From NCBI RefSeq assembly GCF_027789125.1, contig NZ_JAQFVF010000019.1:62001-126000 (forward strand): DNA of 64,000 nt, written 5' to 3'. The notes beneath the pieces were generated by a model. It saw nothing but the letters and a program-made list of their open reading frames with translations, was not told where the DNA came from and made no database searches. This DNA is from Paenibacillus aestuarii (lineage in GTDB: Bacteria > Bacillota > Bacilli > Paenibacillales > NBRC-103111). The translations under genes were made by a program, and so were the position numbers. Below are positions 17,581 to 27,058 of the stretch, in pieces (position 1 is the first letter of the stretch; each line of letters begins with the position of its first letter).

Positions 17581-18093
17581 TTAATATTTAACGAGCGAAA
17601 CGACGTCCATGCCGTCCAGCTTATCTTTTCCATCCAAATAGGAAAGCTCAATCAAGAATGCAGCACCTACGATGTCGCCTCCGAGACGCTTAATCAGCTC
17701 GATCGAAGTTTGGATCGTGCCGCCTGTTGCGAGCAGGTCATCGGCAATCAGCACCTTTTGGCCCGGTTTGATCGCGTCTTTGTGCATCGCCAGCTTATCT
17801 TTGCCGTATTCAAGCGCATAGTCGGCTTCGATCGTTTCGCCAGGCAGCTTGCCGCTCTTGCGGATCGGCACAAAGCCAACCCCCAACGAATAAGCGAGGG
17901 GCGCCCCTACAACAAAGCCACGGGCTTCCGGTCCGGCAATGACGTCGATTTCTTTTTCCTTCACCATTTCACGGAGTTCATCAATAGCTTGTTTGTAAAC
18001 GGCTCCGTCTTGAAGCAAGGTCGTAATATCTTTGAAACGGATTCCTGGTTGCGGGAAGTCCGGGATTACGCGAATATAGTCTTTGAAATTCAT
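17581..18093 (-). CDS. apt: Adenine phosphoribosyltransferase
   Basis: Salvages adenine with PRPP to AMP. 170 residues; the PRPP-binding motif is [13 protein letters not shown] and the flexible loop region carries [16 protein letters not shown]-terminal [20 protein letters not shown] is typical. The start at 18093 overlaps the recJ stop codon (ATGA) and has GGAGGAAATTGT in front; a longer frame to 18144 would lie inside recJ. Coupled to recJ translation; upstream of it is not relA directly because of the inserted plus-strand gene. Confidence 0.96.
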   Translation of the reverse strand: MNFKDYIRVIPDFPQPGIRFKDITTLLQDGAVYKQAIDELREMVKEKEIDVIAGPEARGFVVGAPLAYSLGVGFVPIRKSGKLPGETIEADYALEYGKDKLAMHKDAIKPGQKVLIADDLLATGGTIQTSIELIKRLGGDIVGAAFLIELSYLDGKDKLDGMDVVSLVKY

Positions 18094-20537
18094 ACAATTT
18101 CCTCCATCACTTGGTTTTGTGGTTTGATCTGACTGGTGATCCATTGCTCCAGCTCTTTGGCCGATGAATACATCACAACCGATTCAACTTCCTGGAGCTG
18201 CAATCTATCTTGATACTTGCGTGAGGTCGTTAAATCCCGCTTGGCCGGCGCAGCTTGAAGCTTCACAACCGCGCCCAGCCGCTCGATAAAGCCTAACTCT
18301 TCAAATACCGATATGATGAATTGTATCATAGCTGGAGATAAACCTGAACGCCGGCTCCACGCTTGCATCAGACGAGTATCCTGAAGATTGAGCGAACCTT
18401 CTTTTTGCAGCGTGCCGTACAACAGCTTGAACATATCCCGTGACGGCATCGTCGTATCGCTGCCCGTTCCTAGATCCGTAAAGACCGTGTAGCAGCGCAT
18501 CATGCCCGCAGCCAGCCGCAAGATACACTGGAGTGCTGCGAGGTTCCGCGGGACCGTGTAGAGCACGATATCCGTCATGGCGGCAAAATCAAGCCTGTGC
18601 GCAGACGGATTACCCGGCAGCAGTTCTCCGGATTCTTGCAGAATCCAGTAAGGCTGCGCTTCGCCCAGCTGCAAAGCGGTGGACGCGAAGGGGCGGTCAT
18701 CCGCGTCGTGGAACAGCACGATCGCGGGCTCCCGCGATGCGCCCGCTGTTCCTGCCGCCAGCGCCTCCTTGAGCGCTGCCAGCTTTATCTGCAGCTGCGG
18801 GGCGCCGCGCCAATCGAACAGCTGCACATGATTGATCCGCAAATCCTGCATCATGATTTGCGGCTTACGCACGCCGTTCCATTCGTTGATGGACAGCTCA
18901 CCCAGCACATCCAGGCGCGAAGCCGGCGCGATCAGCCCCGCAAGGCCGCCTCGGCCGAAGCCGACCGCTTCCACGGTGCAGCTCACCTCGTTCAGCGCTT
19001 GCGTCAGCGCGAGCTTCAGGTGCTGCTTCTCTTTGCCCATCGTCCGGACTTCGTTCAGCGACAAGTCCGTGAACACGAACCTCGGCGCCGGATTGCCCAT
19101 ACCGAACGGCGCCAGCTTCTCCAGCTGCTCGATGCAAGAGATCGGTACCTCGGACAAACTGCATGCCGCATCCGCCTTCAGCAGCGGGATGTAATCCTCC
19201 GCTGTCAGCGTCATAGCGGCGAGTTCATTCAGCTTCAGCGTGAATGCCTCCAGATGGCTGCGGTCCAGGCTCATGCCGGCCGCTGCCTGGTGGCCGCCGT
19301 AATGGTCCAGCCACGCCTTGCATTCGGTCAACGCTTTGTACAAATCGAAACCCGCGATGGAACGTGCCGATCCTTTGGCCATTCCAGTTTGGGGGTCAAT
19401 ACTCATCACCAATGTTGGACGGTAATATTTTTCCACAATTTTGGAAGCTACAATACCGACAACCCCAACATTCCATTCTTCCTTGGCAACAACGATGACT
19501 TTATCCAGTCCTTTGGCGATTTGCAGTTCAGCCAACTCCATGGCTTCCTTCGCCATTTCTTCCACGATGCGCTGCCGCTCTTTGTTTAGCATATCCAGTT
19601 CGAAAGCAATTTGATCCGCTTCCTGTTCATCTGTTGTCGTCAACAGCCTGACGGCATCGTCGGCACATTCCAACCTCCCGCTGGCATTGATGCGGGGGGC
19701 GAGGGAAAAACCGATGTGCCCGGCGGTGACTTCCTTCCGCTCTATGCCCGCCACGCCGATCAAGGCGCGGAATCCCGGATATGCGGATGATTGCATCCGG
19801 ATCAGCCCCTGCTTAACGATAAGCCGATTCTCGCCGGTTAACGGCATCAGATCGGCCACTGTGCCGAGCGCTGCAAACTCCAGCAGCTCTTCAGGCAAGC
19901 GGCCCAACAGCGCGTGCGCCAGCTTCAGGGCTACGCCTACGCCTGCAAGATGCTTGAAGGGATAAGGACAGCCCGGCTTCTTCGGATTGATGACGGCGAG
20001 CGCATCCGGCAATACTTCCGGCGGTTCGTGGTGATCCGTCACAATAACGTCCATGCCGAGCTCTTGAATATACTGAACTTCCTTAACCGCACTGATACCG
20101 GTATCCACGGTGATGATCAGACTTGCGCCCTGCTCCTTGGCCAACTCGATGGCGCCCAGATTCAGTCCGTAGCCTTCACGAATCCGGTGCGGGATATAGG
20201 TATCAAAGCGCGCGCCCAAACCACGCAGCAAATGCGCCATCAACGACGTGCTGCTGACGCCGTCGGCGTCATAGTCGCCGTAGATGCGGATATGCTCGCC
20301 ACGTTCCAGCGCTTGACGAATGCGTTCCACGGCCGGCTGCATTCCATCCAGCAGAAACGGATCATGAAATTGATCCGCTCCGCCTTGCAGAAATTGCTCC
20401 GCCTCGTGAACCGTGTGAATATCGCGGAGAACGAGCATCTTGGCGACCAGCGGGTCGAGCTGCAAATCGCGTACGAATGTCTCGACTAGGGTTTCATCCG
20501 CTTGGCCAATGCTCCATCTTGCCTTAGGGGATAACAC
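18090..20537 (-). CDS. recJ: Single-strand-specific 5'-3' exonuclease RecJ
   Basis: Degrades single-stranded DNA 5'-3' in recombination and repair. 815 residues, slightly longer than B. subtilis RecJ (786). DHH-family metal motifs are visible: DYDADGVSS near residue 85, VTDHHEPP, and the DHHA1 motif [11 protein letters not shown]. An OB-fold follows, and the C-terminal quarter is the Firmicute-specific extension. GTG start with AAGGAGG nine bases upstream. Forms an overlapping pair with apt. Its upstream neighbour is a cation efflux gene rather than yrvC-type genes of B. subtilis. Confidence 0.95.
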   Translation of the reverse strand: MLSPKARWSIGQADETLVETFVRDLQLDPLVAKMLVLRDIHTVHEAEQFLQGGADQFHDPFLLDGMQPAVERIRQALERGEHIRIYGDYDADGVSSTSLMAHLLRGLGARFDTYIPHRIREGYGLNLGAIELAKEQGASLIITVDTGISAVKEVQYIQELGMDVIVTDHHEPPEVLPDALAVINPKKPGCPYPFKHLAGVGVALKLAHALLGRLPEELLEFAALGTVADLMPLTGENRLIVKQGLIRMQSSAYPGFRALIGVAGIERKEVTAGHIGFSLAPRINASGRLECADDAVRLLTTTDEQEADQIAFELDMLNKERQRIVEEMAKEAMELAELQIAKGLDKVIVVAKEEWNVGVVGIVASKIVEKYYRPTLVMSIDPQTGMAKGSARSIAGFDLYKALTECKAWLDHYGGHQAAAGMSLDRSHLEAFTLKLNELAAMTLTAEDYIPLLKADAACSLSEVPISCIEQLEKLAPFGMGNPAPRFVFTDLSLNEVRTMGKEKQHLKLALTQALNEVSCTVEAVGFGRGGLAGLIAPASRLDVLGELSINEWNGVRKPQIMMQDLRINHVQLFDWRGAPQLQIKLAALKEALAAGTAGASREPAIVLFHDADDRPFASTALQLGEAQPYWILQESGELLPGNPSAHRLDFAAMTDIVLYTVPRNLAALQCILRLAAGMMRCYTVFTDLGTGSDTTMPSRDMFKLLYGTLQKEGSLNLQDTRLMQAWSRRSGLSPAMIQFIISVFEELGFIERLGAVVKLQAAPAKRDLTTSRKYQDRLQLQEVESVVMYSSAKELEQWITSQIKPQNQVMEEIV

Positions 20538-20604
20538 CTGCTGTGTCCTCCTTCATGTTTTCCGGTAGGAAACCTGCTTCCTTATTTTCGTAACTGCAAT
20601 CCGT

Positions 20605-21558
20605 TTAGTGGAAAATGCTCGGAACATCCAACAGCTCCGAATCCGCATTACTCTTATAGGGATACCCGCCATCATAGGGGTTCACATGGACGAAAACGTC
20701 CGAGACATGCTGGAATCGTTTCATGAGCTGCTGTTTGACGCTTTTGGCAATTTCATGGCCTTCATAGACCGAAATTCTCGGGTTGACGCTAATTTTAATA
20801 TCAACAATCACATAATGGCCATGTTCTCTGGCACGCAGGTCGTCGACCGTAATGACACCTTTGATGTTCTGCACGGCCGCGATCAGATCCGCCGCATCTT
20901 CCTTATGCAGCACATGATCCATCGTCGTATGTATGGCCTCTTTGACCAGCTTATAGCCCATTTTCAAAACGAGGACCGATACAAACAGCCCTGCGATCGG
21001 ATCCATATAATAGAGCAGTGGAATGCCCAAATAATCGCCTAATATCGCTCCAAAAATGCCGGCAAGAGCCGCAATAGAAGAGTATACATCGGAACGGTGT
21101 TCCCATGCATTGGTAATTAATGCCTGCGACTTCAGGCGCTTGCCCAACCTGTATTTATATTGAAACATCGCTTCTTTGACAATTAAAGAAATAACAACTG
21201 CAATAAGTGCGTAAGCTCTGGGAGCTGTTTCAACCCCGCGCCATATGGATTTTACGGCCGAAATGCCGATTTCCACACCAACCACTAACAAAAGCACCGA
21301 AACGACGATGGAGGCGATGGACTCCGCCTTGCCATGGCCGTAAGGATGATCGGCATCCGGCGGCTTTGCCGCTGCCCGCAGCCCAATCAGCACTGCAATG
21401 GAGCCAGCCACGTCAGATGCGGAGTGCGCACTGTCGGCGAGCAGCGCTTTACTTTGCGCCATGAAACCGATAACGCCCTTGAGAAGCGCAAGAGCGAGAT
21501 TGCCAATAATGCCTACCCAGGCAGCGAACTCGGCCTTTTCGAAACGCTCTTCATTCAC
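20605..21558 (-). CDS. Cation diffusion facilitator family transporter
   Basis: Exports divalent metals (Zn, Mn, Fe or Co) in exchange for protons. 317 residues with about six membrane helices. Metal-site motifs LADSAHSASD (helix 2) and DHPYGHGKAE are present, and a second site lies in YYMDPIAGLFVS (helix 5). The C-terminal cytoplasmic domain includes the segment REHGHYVIVDIKISVN. Start is GTG at 21558 with GGGGGAG ten bases upstream; an earlier ATG in the frame would add a poor leader. Closest known relatives are the YdfM/MneS-like manganese exporters, but the metal cannot be told from sequence. Confidence 0.9.
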   Translation of the reverse strand: MNEERFEKAEFAAWVGIIGNLALALLKGVIGFMAQSKALLADSAHSASDVAGSIAVLIGLRAAAKPPDADHPYGHGKAESIASIVVSVLLLVVGVEIGISAVKSIWRGVETAPRAYALIAVVISLIVKEAMFQYKYRLGKRLKSQALITNAWEHRSDVYSSIAALAGIFGAILGDYLGIPLLYYMDPIAGLFVSVLVLKMGYKLVKEAIHTTMDHVLHKEDAADLIAAVQNIKGVITVDDLRAREHGHYVIVDIKISVNPRISVYEGHEIAKSVKQQLMKRFQHVSDVFVHVNPYDGGYPYKSNADSELLDVPSIFH

Positions 21559-21588
21559 GTATTGCCCACTCCCCCTGAACCGATACAA

Positions 21589-21613
21589 AGGCCGCGTTAG
21601 CATCACGCGGCCG
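21589..21613 (-). terminator. Hairpin after secF
   Basis: Stem GGCCGCG/CGCGGCC, nine-base loop, followed on the minus strand by TTTGTATC. The T run is weak, so read-through into the cation efflux gene is possible. Confidence 0.55.
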
Positions 21614-21626
21614 GTTATTATGGTTA

Positions 21627-22550
21627 TTACGCTGCAGCTTTCTTTTTAGAACTTAAAGATTTACGTTTGAGTAAATACCAGAGCGAGCAAGCGATAAAGA
21701 TCGAAGAGTACGCTCCGCTTGTCAAACCGACCAGTTTCGCCAGGGCGAACAGCTTGATCGACTCACTGCCGAAAATAAAGAGACATCCCGCGGCCAGCAA
21801 GACGACGAGAACTGTATTAACGTTCCGCGCCATCGTTTGCCAGATACTGTCGTTCACCAACGCCACAAGATCCTCGTCCGTTTTGAGCTTGCTAAAGCGC
21901 AAGTTTTCGCGGATCCGGTCAAAAATAACGATCTTATCGTTAATGGAATAACCGATTGTCGTCAATACCGCTGCCAGGAACGGCAGATTCACTTCCAGTC
22001 GGAAGATGGAGAAGATCGCAATAACGATCCAAGCGTCATGCAAGATCGCAATGATCGCGGCAATCGCGAAGCGCCATTCGAAGCGGATGCTGACATAAAC
22101 ACAGATCAGCACGCTGGCAATTCCGACGGCGTAAACCGCCTTCATGAGCAATTCTTTAGCCAGCTGAGGGTCAACGGTGTTGACCTCTTTCGAAACGGTT
22201 GCGCTATAAGCCGTTGCAAAGGCATTTTGAATCTTATTGATCACATCGTCCGTCAATACGTCGTCAAAACGGATGGATACCCGATCGCTGTTGGTGCCGC
22301 CGATTGTCGGCTCGGCAAAGCGGGATTTCAAATCTCCGCTGGACTTCAGCCCGTTCATAATTTCATCGACTTTAGCCTTGTCCATCTGTTTGCCGACGAC
22401 GAGGTCAATGTTCGTTCCTGCTTTGAAATCGACCCCGAAGTTCATACCTGCGAACAACATCACAGCCAAACCCGCGATGCAGACGAGAATCGAAATCGCA
22501 AAAAAGGTATTGCGGTTCTTAACAAAACTATATTGTCTCTTAGAGAGCAC
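21627..22550 (-). CDS. secF: Protein translocase subunit SecF
   Basis: Membrane partner of SecD in the Sec accessory complex, using proton flow to help pull exported proteins across. 307 residues with six membrane helices and a periplasm-side (external) domain between helix 1 and 2. Landmarks: GMNFGVDFKAGTNI after helix 1, and the conserved TIGYSINDKIVIFDRIREN in helix 4. Start is GTG; its ribosome site GGAGG lies inside the last codons of secD, and the two frames overlap by 11 bases. In B. subtilis SecDF is one fused protein; here it is split. Confidence 0.96.
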   Translation of the reverse strand: MLSKRQYSFVKNRNTFFAISILVCIAGLAVMLFAGMNFGVDFKAGTNIDLVVGKQMDKAKVDEIMNGLKSSGDLKSRFAEPTIGGTNSDRVSIRFDDVLTDDVINKIQNAFATAYSATVSKEVNTVDPQLAKELLMKAVYAVGIASVLICVYVSIRFEWRFAIAAIIAILHDAWIVIAIFSIFRLEVNLPFLAAVLTTIGYSINDKIVIFDRIRENLRFSKLKTDEDLVALVNDSIWQTMARNVNTVLVVLLAAGCLFIFGSESIKLFALAKLVGLTSGAYSSIFIACSLWYLLKRKSLSSKKKAAA

Positions 22551-23775
22551 GAATGTCTGCCTCCTTCACACCAAAATAACTTGGCTTTTTCAGCAAGTTG
22601 CCCCGTATGATCAGATGCAGCAGCCATCTGGATAAGATCACGTTCGTCAGGATACTGATGATGATACTCATCATCGTAATTACGGCGAATCCGCGAATCG
22701 CGCCATTTCCGACATAGTACAGAACAATACCGGCGATTAAGTTCGTCACGTTGGCATCCATAATCGTCCGGAAGGAATGCTTGGATCCTGCCTTCAATGC
22801 GGACAGAACGCTCTTGCCCGCACGAATCTCCTCGCGGATCCGCTCGTAGGTGATAATATTCGCATCGACGGCCATCCCGGCGCCAAGCACAAGGGCGGCA
22901 ATACCCGGCAGCGTCAACGTTGCATTCATGAAATCAAATACGGCAAGAAGTACCCAAATATATGTAATCAGTGTAAAAGCAGCGACCAGTCCAGGCACGC
23001 GATAATAAATGACCATGAACAGGAAGATCAAAATGGAAGCGATCAGCCCCGCTCTCGCGGTTTGATGCAAGGACGCAGTACCCAGCGTCGCGTCTACGCG
23101 TTGGATATATTTCTCCGTCAGTTTAAGCGGCATTGCGCCGAGGTTGATCAATTTGACCGTTTTGGTCGCTTCATTGACATTCGTTTGGCTGATGATCGCC
23201 GAATCGCTATCGATCGGATAGTTCACTGCAGCAGACGATTGCAGCTGGTCATCCAAATAAATGGACAGCGTGCTGCCTGTCAGTTTCGTCGTTACATCTT
23301 TGAATTTCTGTCTATCCTTCAGCTTGATCTCAACGATTGGCTGTTTCGTATTCGGATCGTAGCTTAATTTCGCCGCGTTCTCTACGAAATCCGTACCGTT
23401 CAAATAGATCGTGCCATCTGGACCTCTAAATGTAAGTACAGCTGGTTTGGACATCAGGCTTCTTACTTCTTCTTCATTCTGAACGCCAGCAAGACGTACG
23501 CGGATACGATCCGTACCCTCCGTGCTCACTTCAGGCTCAGCAACGCCAAGGCTGTCCGCACGTTTGGCAAGGCTGTCTGCCGCTTGCGTAAGCGTTTCCT
23601 TCGTTAGGGGCTGTCCGGCTGTCAAAGGTTCTGCGGTATACAAAATTTCAAATCCACCTTTTAGGTCCAGCCCAAGCTTAATTCGTTCCACCAGTTTCGG
23701 ACTCGTTGCCGCAATACTGCCCAACACAACGATGACCGTTAGAAAAAAGAACGAAATTCTTTTCCAATCCAGCAT
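22540..23775 (-). CDS. secD: Protein translocase subunit SecD
   Basis: 411 residues with six membrane helices. Helix 1 is followed by the conserved KLGLDLKGGFEIL, then a P1 external domain with TDRIRVRLAGVQNEE, and the C-terminal membrane part has the motif GAGMAVDANIITYERIREE in helix 4. The Asp in VDANI is part of the proton path of the SecDF family. GGGAG lies eleven bases before ATG. Cotranscribed with secF. Confidence 0.96.
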   Translation of the reverse strand: MLDWKRISFFFLTVIVVLGSIAATSPKLVERIKLGLDLKGGFEILYTAEPLTAGQPLTKETLTQAADSLAKRADSLGVAEPEVSTEGTDRIRVRLAGVQNEEEVRSLMSKPAVLTFRGPDGTIYLNGTDFVENAAKLSYDPNTKQPIVEIKLKDRQKFKDVTTKLTGSTLSIYLDDQLQSSAAVNYPIDSDSAIISQTNVNEATKTVKLINLGAMPLKLTEKYIQRVDATLGTASLHQTARAGLIASILIFLFMVIYYRVPGLVAAFTLITYIWVLLAVFDFMNATLTLPGIAALVLGAGMAVDANIITYERIREEIRAGKSVLSALKAGSKHSFRTIMDANVTNLIAGIVLYYVGNGAIRGFAVITMMSIIISILTNVILSRWLLHLIIRGNLLKKPSYFGVKEADIRAL

Positions 23776-23865
23776 CTCTTGCTTGTCTCCCTTCCATACT
23801 CAATATTCCTATTATACTCAGGCGTGAAAATCGAGTCAATTTACGTCATATCCTGTAATTTGCCA

Positions 23866-23899
23866 TAAAAAAATAAGCCCTATTCTTAGAATTGGGCTC
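23866..23899 (-). terminator. Terminator overlapping the comN stop codon
   Basis: Stem GAGCCC-AATTCT/AGAATAGGGCT with the TAA of the comN-like gene inside, followed by ATTTTTTT on the minus strand. Lies before secD. Confidence 0.8.
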
Positions 23900-24503
23900 C
23901 TTTATAAACACTGAGGGTCATCCAGTTCATAAACTGCGTAGATTTAAGCGATAAAATGTCATTGACAACTTGATACAACGGCGGAACTCCTTTTTTCTGA
24001 TACTTATCACTGACGCATTCCCATATGTCTTTGCCGGTCACCTGCCTGTATCCGAGCATCACGAACTCCTCCGCTTTACTGGAGCATAAGACCTCAATCA
24101 TTTCATTGAGCTCTTGTTCCGTGAGCTCATGGCTCTCCTCCATGGCGTCGTCCCCGGTAAAAACCATTGTCTCCTCCTCGAAGACATGGTCTGTGACCGC
24201 TTCGTGCTCTTGTATGCCATAGGTTGCCATAGCGCCCTCCACGGTAGCTTCCATGACAGCTTCCAGGGCATTGGCCTCGGGGGGGGCTGTTAGGCTTTCC
24301 GTGGAGCTTTCCCCGGAGCTTTCCAGCGTTGTCTCCACGACAGTTTCCAGCGCAGCAGCCTCCTCGGCCAGGAGCTCGGCCTGGGTTACTTCGGTCCGTA
24401 TGCTTTCCTCAGCCTCGTCTTCGGCAATGGACTCCTCGGCAGCAGGCACGCTGCCATCAGCTTCAGGAACCTGATTTCTTCGTTCGTTTTCTTCTTCATT
24501 CAT
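23886..24503 (-). CDS. comN: ComN-like post-transcriptional regulator with acidic extension
   Basis: The last 85 residues (ELNEMIEVLCSSKAEEF, GYRQVTGKDIWECV, LYQVVNDILSL, FMNWMTL) match the Post_transc_reg domain of ComN (YrzD), which in B. subtilis affects comE transcript and competence and binds DivIVA. The position between spoVB and secD is the same as in B. subtilis. Unlike that protein (about 98 residues) this one is 205 residues: the N-terminal 120 are highly acidic (Glu/Ala/Thr-rich, repeated AEE, ESSGES, VMEATVEGAM). GGAGG is seven bases before ATG 24503. Whether the extension is functional is unknown. Confidence 0.8.
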   Translation of the reverse strand: MNEEENERRNQVPEADGSVPAAEESIAEDEAEESIRTEVTQAELLAEEAAALETVVETTLESSGESSTESLTAPPEANALEAVMEATVEGAMATYGIQEHEAVTDHVFEEETMVFTGDDAMEESHELTEQELNEMIEVLCSSKAEEFVMLGYRQVTGKDIWECVSDKYQKKGVPPLYQVVNDILSLKSTQFMNWMTLSVYKGAQF

Positions 24504-24675
24504 GGGAGTCCCTCCTTCGCGTTTTCCTGAGGAAAACACTTTTCATCCGTGCATCTATTCGCTGCCGCTCCATCATTTTCCTGCCTGCCGCTAACATGTC
24601 CATAAAATGTTAGCATGAGCTTGGACGATCCCTGCATATCCATAAAGTATATAAGTATGGGAAGAGGGAATCGCA

Positions 24676-26241
24676 TTGACCAAGCAGTCATTTATCCGGG
24701 GTACGATGATTCTGTTGGCCGCTGGCATTATCAACCGCATTCTCGGCTTCATTCCGCGAATTACGCTTCCGCGCGTCATCGGGCCGGAGGGCATCGGGCT
24801 GTATCAAATGGGATGGCCTTTCCTCTCTGTCATCCTGACGATTGTTACAGGCGGAATCCCCGTTGCCATAGCCAAGCTGATCGCTGAAGCCGAAGCCGAG
24901 AATAATGAATCCCGCGTACGCAGCATATTGCGGATATCACTAGCACTCACGATCGGGCTCAGTTTGATATTTACAGCTGTCTGTGTGCTCGGCGCCTCCT
25001 GGATTACCAGTCATCTGCTGACGGATTCACGGGTCTACTACACGTTTCTTTGCATGAGTCCTTTAATTCCTGTCATTGGCCTCTCCGCGGTGTTTCGCGG
25101 CTATTTCCAAGGCAGACAGAACATGATCCCGACCGCGACTTCACAGACGGTAGAAACGCTGATCCGCATCGTCATGGTGCTGGTCTGCTCATATCTCATG
25201 CTTCCATATGGGATCGAATATGCAGCGGCTGGAGCGATGATCGGTGTGCTGGCTGGCGAAATTGGAGGGCTGCTCTTACTTGCCTTACATTTCAAGTTGA
25301 ATAAACAAACGCCGTTAACGATGGACAAAGTACAAATCGGCATCCACAAAACCAGTGGCAGATTGTCCAACCTGCGGCGCATTCTGCGCATCTCAGTCCC
25401 AGTAACCGGGAGCAAGCTGATCGGGGCCGGCTCCTACTTGTTTGAATCGATTCTAATTGCCCAAAGCTTAGCCATAGCCGGCATCTCCGTGTCCATGGCA
25501 ACATCGCAATACGGAGCGCTGCAGGGCATGGTCATTCCCATTATTTTGCTGCCCAGCGCCTTAACGATGTCCTTGTCGGTATCCTTGGTTCCTTCGCTGA
25601 GCGAGGCGCTCGCCCGCAAGGATATGAAAACCATCCATATGCGGCTGCACCAGTCCTTGCGGCTCGCACTTGTTACCGGCGCGCCATTTGCGGTGTTGAT
25701 GTTCGTCCTCGCCGAACCGATTTGCCGGTATATGTACAATCAGCCTGATGTCGGCGTCATGCTGAAGATCATGGCCCCAATTGCGCTGTTCATTTATTTC
25801 CAGGCTCCGCTCCAATCAGCGCTTCAAGCATTGAACAAGCCTGGGGCCGCCTTGATCAACACTTTGATCGGTTCAACGGTCAAACTGACGCTCATCTACT
25901 TTCTGGCGAGCAGACCAGAGCTGGGCATACGCGGCGCGATTTTTGCCATCAATGTAAACATCGTTCTCGTCACGCTGCTGCACTGGAACAGTGTCGTCCG
26001 TTTATTGAAATTCCGCATGGAAGGCAGTGACTTCGGCAAAATTATCGCGGCTATGGCCCTTACTGGAGTTTGCATCTACGCCGCGATGTACATGCCCTGG
26101 TCAGAGACCGAGTGGCTGCGCTTCAGCACTGCCTGCTTGATCGGCATCCTCATGTACTTGTTATTCATCGTCTGGTTCAAGCTGATCAATCAGGACGACC
26201 TGCTACGTGTATTCCGCATCGGCAAAAAAATCATTCGCTAG
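24676..26241 (+). CDS. spoVB: Stage V sporulation protein B, MATE/MVF flippase
   Basis: 521 residues with about fourteen membrane helices, of the polysaccharide export flippase (MATE/MVF) superfamily. SpoVB is needed for spore cortex synthesis and is thought to flip lipid-linked peptidoglycan precursors in the mother cell. The N-terminus TKQSFIRGTMILLAAGIINRILGFIPRI is typical. The start is TTG at 24676 with GAAGAGG eight bases upstream. Divergent from comN, convergent with the DUF421 gene (3-base gap). Order comN-spoVB-DUF421-YrzE matches B. subtilis. A sigma-E promoter is expected but was not clear by eye. Confidence 0.92.
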   Translation: MTKQSFIRGTMILLAAGIINRILGFIPRITLPRVIGPEGIGLYQMGWPFLSVILTIVTGGIPVAIAKLIAEAEAENNESRVRSILRISLALTIGLSLIFTAVCVLGASWITSHLLTDSRVYYTFLCMSPLIPVIGLSAVFRGYFQGRQNMIPTATSQTVETLIRIVMVLVCSYLMLPYGIEYAAAGAMIGVLAGEIGGLLLLALHFKLNKQTPLTMDKVQIGIHKTSGRLSNLRRILRISVPVTGSKLIGAGSYLFESILIAQSLAIAGISVSMATSQYGALQGMVIPIILLPSALTMSLSVSLVPSLSEALARKDMKTIHMRLHQSLRLALVTGAPFAVLMFVLAEPICRYMYNQPDVGVMLKIMAPIALFIYFQAPLQSALQALNKPGAALINTLIGSTVKLTLIYFLASRPELGIRGAIFAINVNIVLVTLLHWNSVVRLLKFRMEGSDFGKIIAAMALTGVCIYAAMYMPWSETEWLRFSTACLIGILMYLLFIVWFKLINQDDLLRVFRIGKKIIR

Positions 26242-26244
26242 CCG

Positions 26245-26925
26245 TCAGCGCTTCTTGTCGATGAAGAATCGGCCCCGGTGGTCAATTGAACAGTAGAACA
26301 CTTCTTTAAAATCCTTGAGGCCTTTCGCTTGCAGCTGATTTTTTAGCCAGAAACGGGTCTTGCCAATTTTATCTAAATTATCATCTTGAACCTTTCCGTC
26401 CATAATGAGAGGCAGCGGCAGCCCTTCGTACCTGATCGTCCCTTTCGGAAGATCGTGCTGGCCCGCCGTCTCTTTCCCTTCTTTTTCCACCACACTCAAC
26501 TTGCCCGAAGGCTCCAAAATCGCGAATTCCACATCCGCCACATTCATGACTCGGTTCTGTCTCAATTGCAGCATCAAATCGTCCAGGTTGTACCGGTGCT
26601 TCTTCATCTCCTCCCGGTTGATCTCCCCGTTTTTAATCAAGACACTCGGTTCCCCATCGAACAGCACGCGAATCGTTCTGCTTTTGAGCGTAATATAGGC
26701 GAGAACGACTTGGATCAAGACAAGCGTAGCCATCGGAATGATCCCGTCCATTAACGGTTTTCTCGAGTCCTCGAGCACAAACACGGCAATTTCCGCAATC
26801 ATAATCGAGATGACTAAATCAAAGAGCGATAGCTTCCCTATCTCACGTTTCCCCATGATGCGGAGCATGAGAAACACCACGAAATAAATCAGCACAGTAC
26901 GCAAAAAAATGGTCAGAATATCCAT
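26245..26925 (-). CDS. DUF421/YetF-family membrane protein
   Basis: 226 residues. Three N-terminal membrane helices (ILTIFLRTVLIYFVVFLMLRIMG, LVISIMIAEIAVFVL, IPMATLVLIQVVLAY) are followed by a soluble domain with the YetF signature (LIKNGEINREEMKKHRYNLDDLMLQLRQ, MNVADVEFAILEPSGKLSV). Relatives include YrbG, found in the same genomic place in B. subtilis, and YkjA/YetF; they are spore- or stress-associated, function open. GGGGAGG is nine bases before ATG 26925. The stop codon lies 3 bases from that of spoVB, with no obvious terminator between. Confidence 0.9.
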   Translation of the reverse strand: MDILTIFLRTVLIYFVVFLMLRIMGKREIGKLSLFDLVISIMIAEIAVFVLEDSRKPLMDGIIPMATLVLIQVVLAYITLKSRTIRVLFDGEPSVLIKNGEINREEMKKHRYNLDDLMLQLRQNRVMNVADVEFAILEPSGKLSVVEKEGKETAGQHDLPKGTIRYEGLPLPLIMDGKVQDDNLDKIGKTRFWLKNQLQAKGLKDFKEVFYCSIDHRGRFFIDKKR

Positions 26926-27058
26926 TGGATCTAGCCTCCCCAAGCGTATGCTTACGATGCTAGCTTTCCGGTAGAAAGCCTTACTTCTCGGAGTTCAATG
27001 GTATTCTGACCGCTGATGTACTTGATCATGCAGTTTTTACTTATTCAATTGTTGGCAA

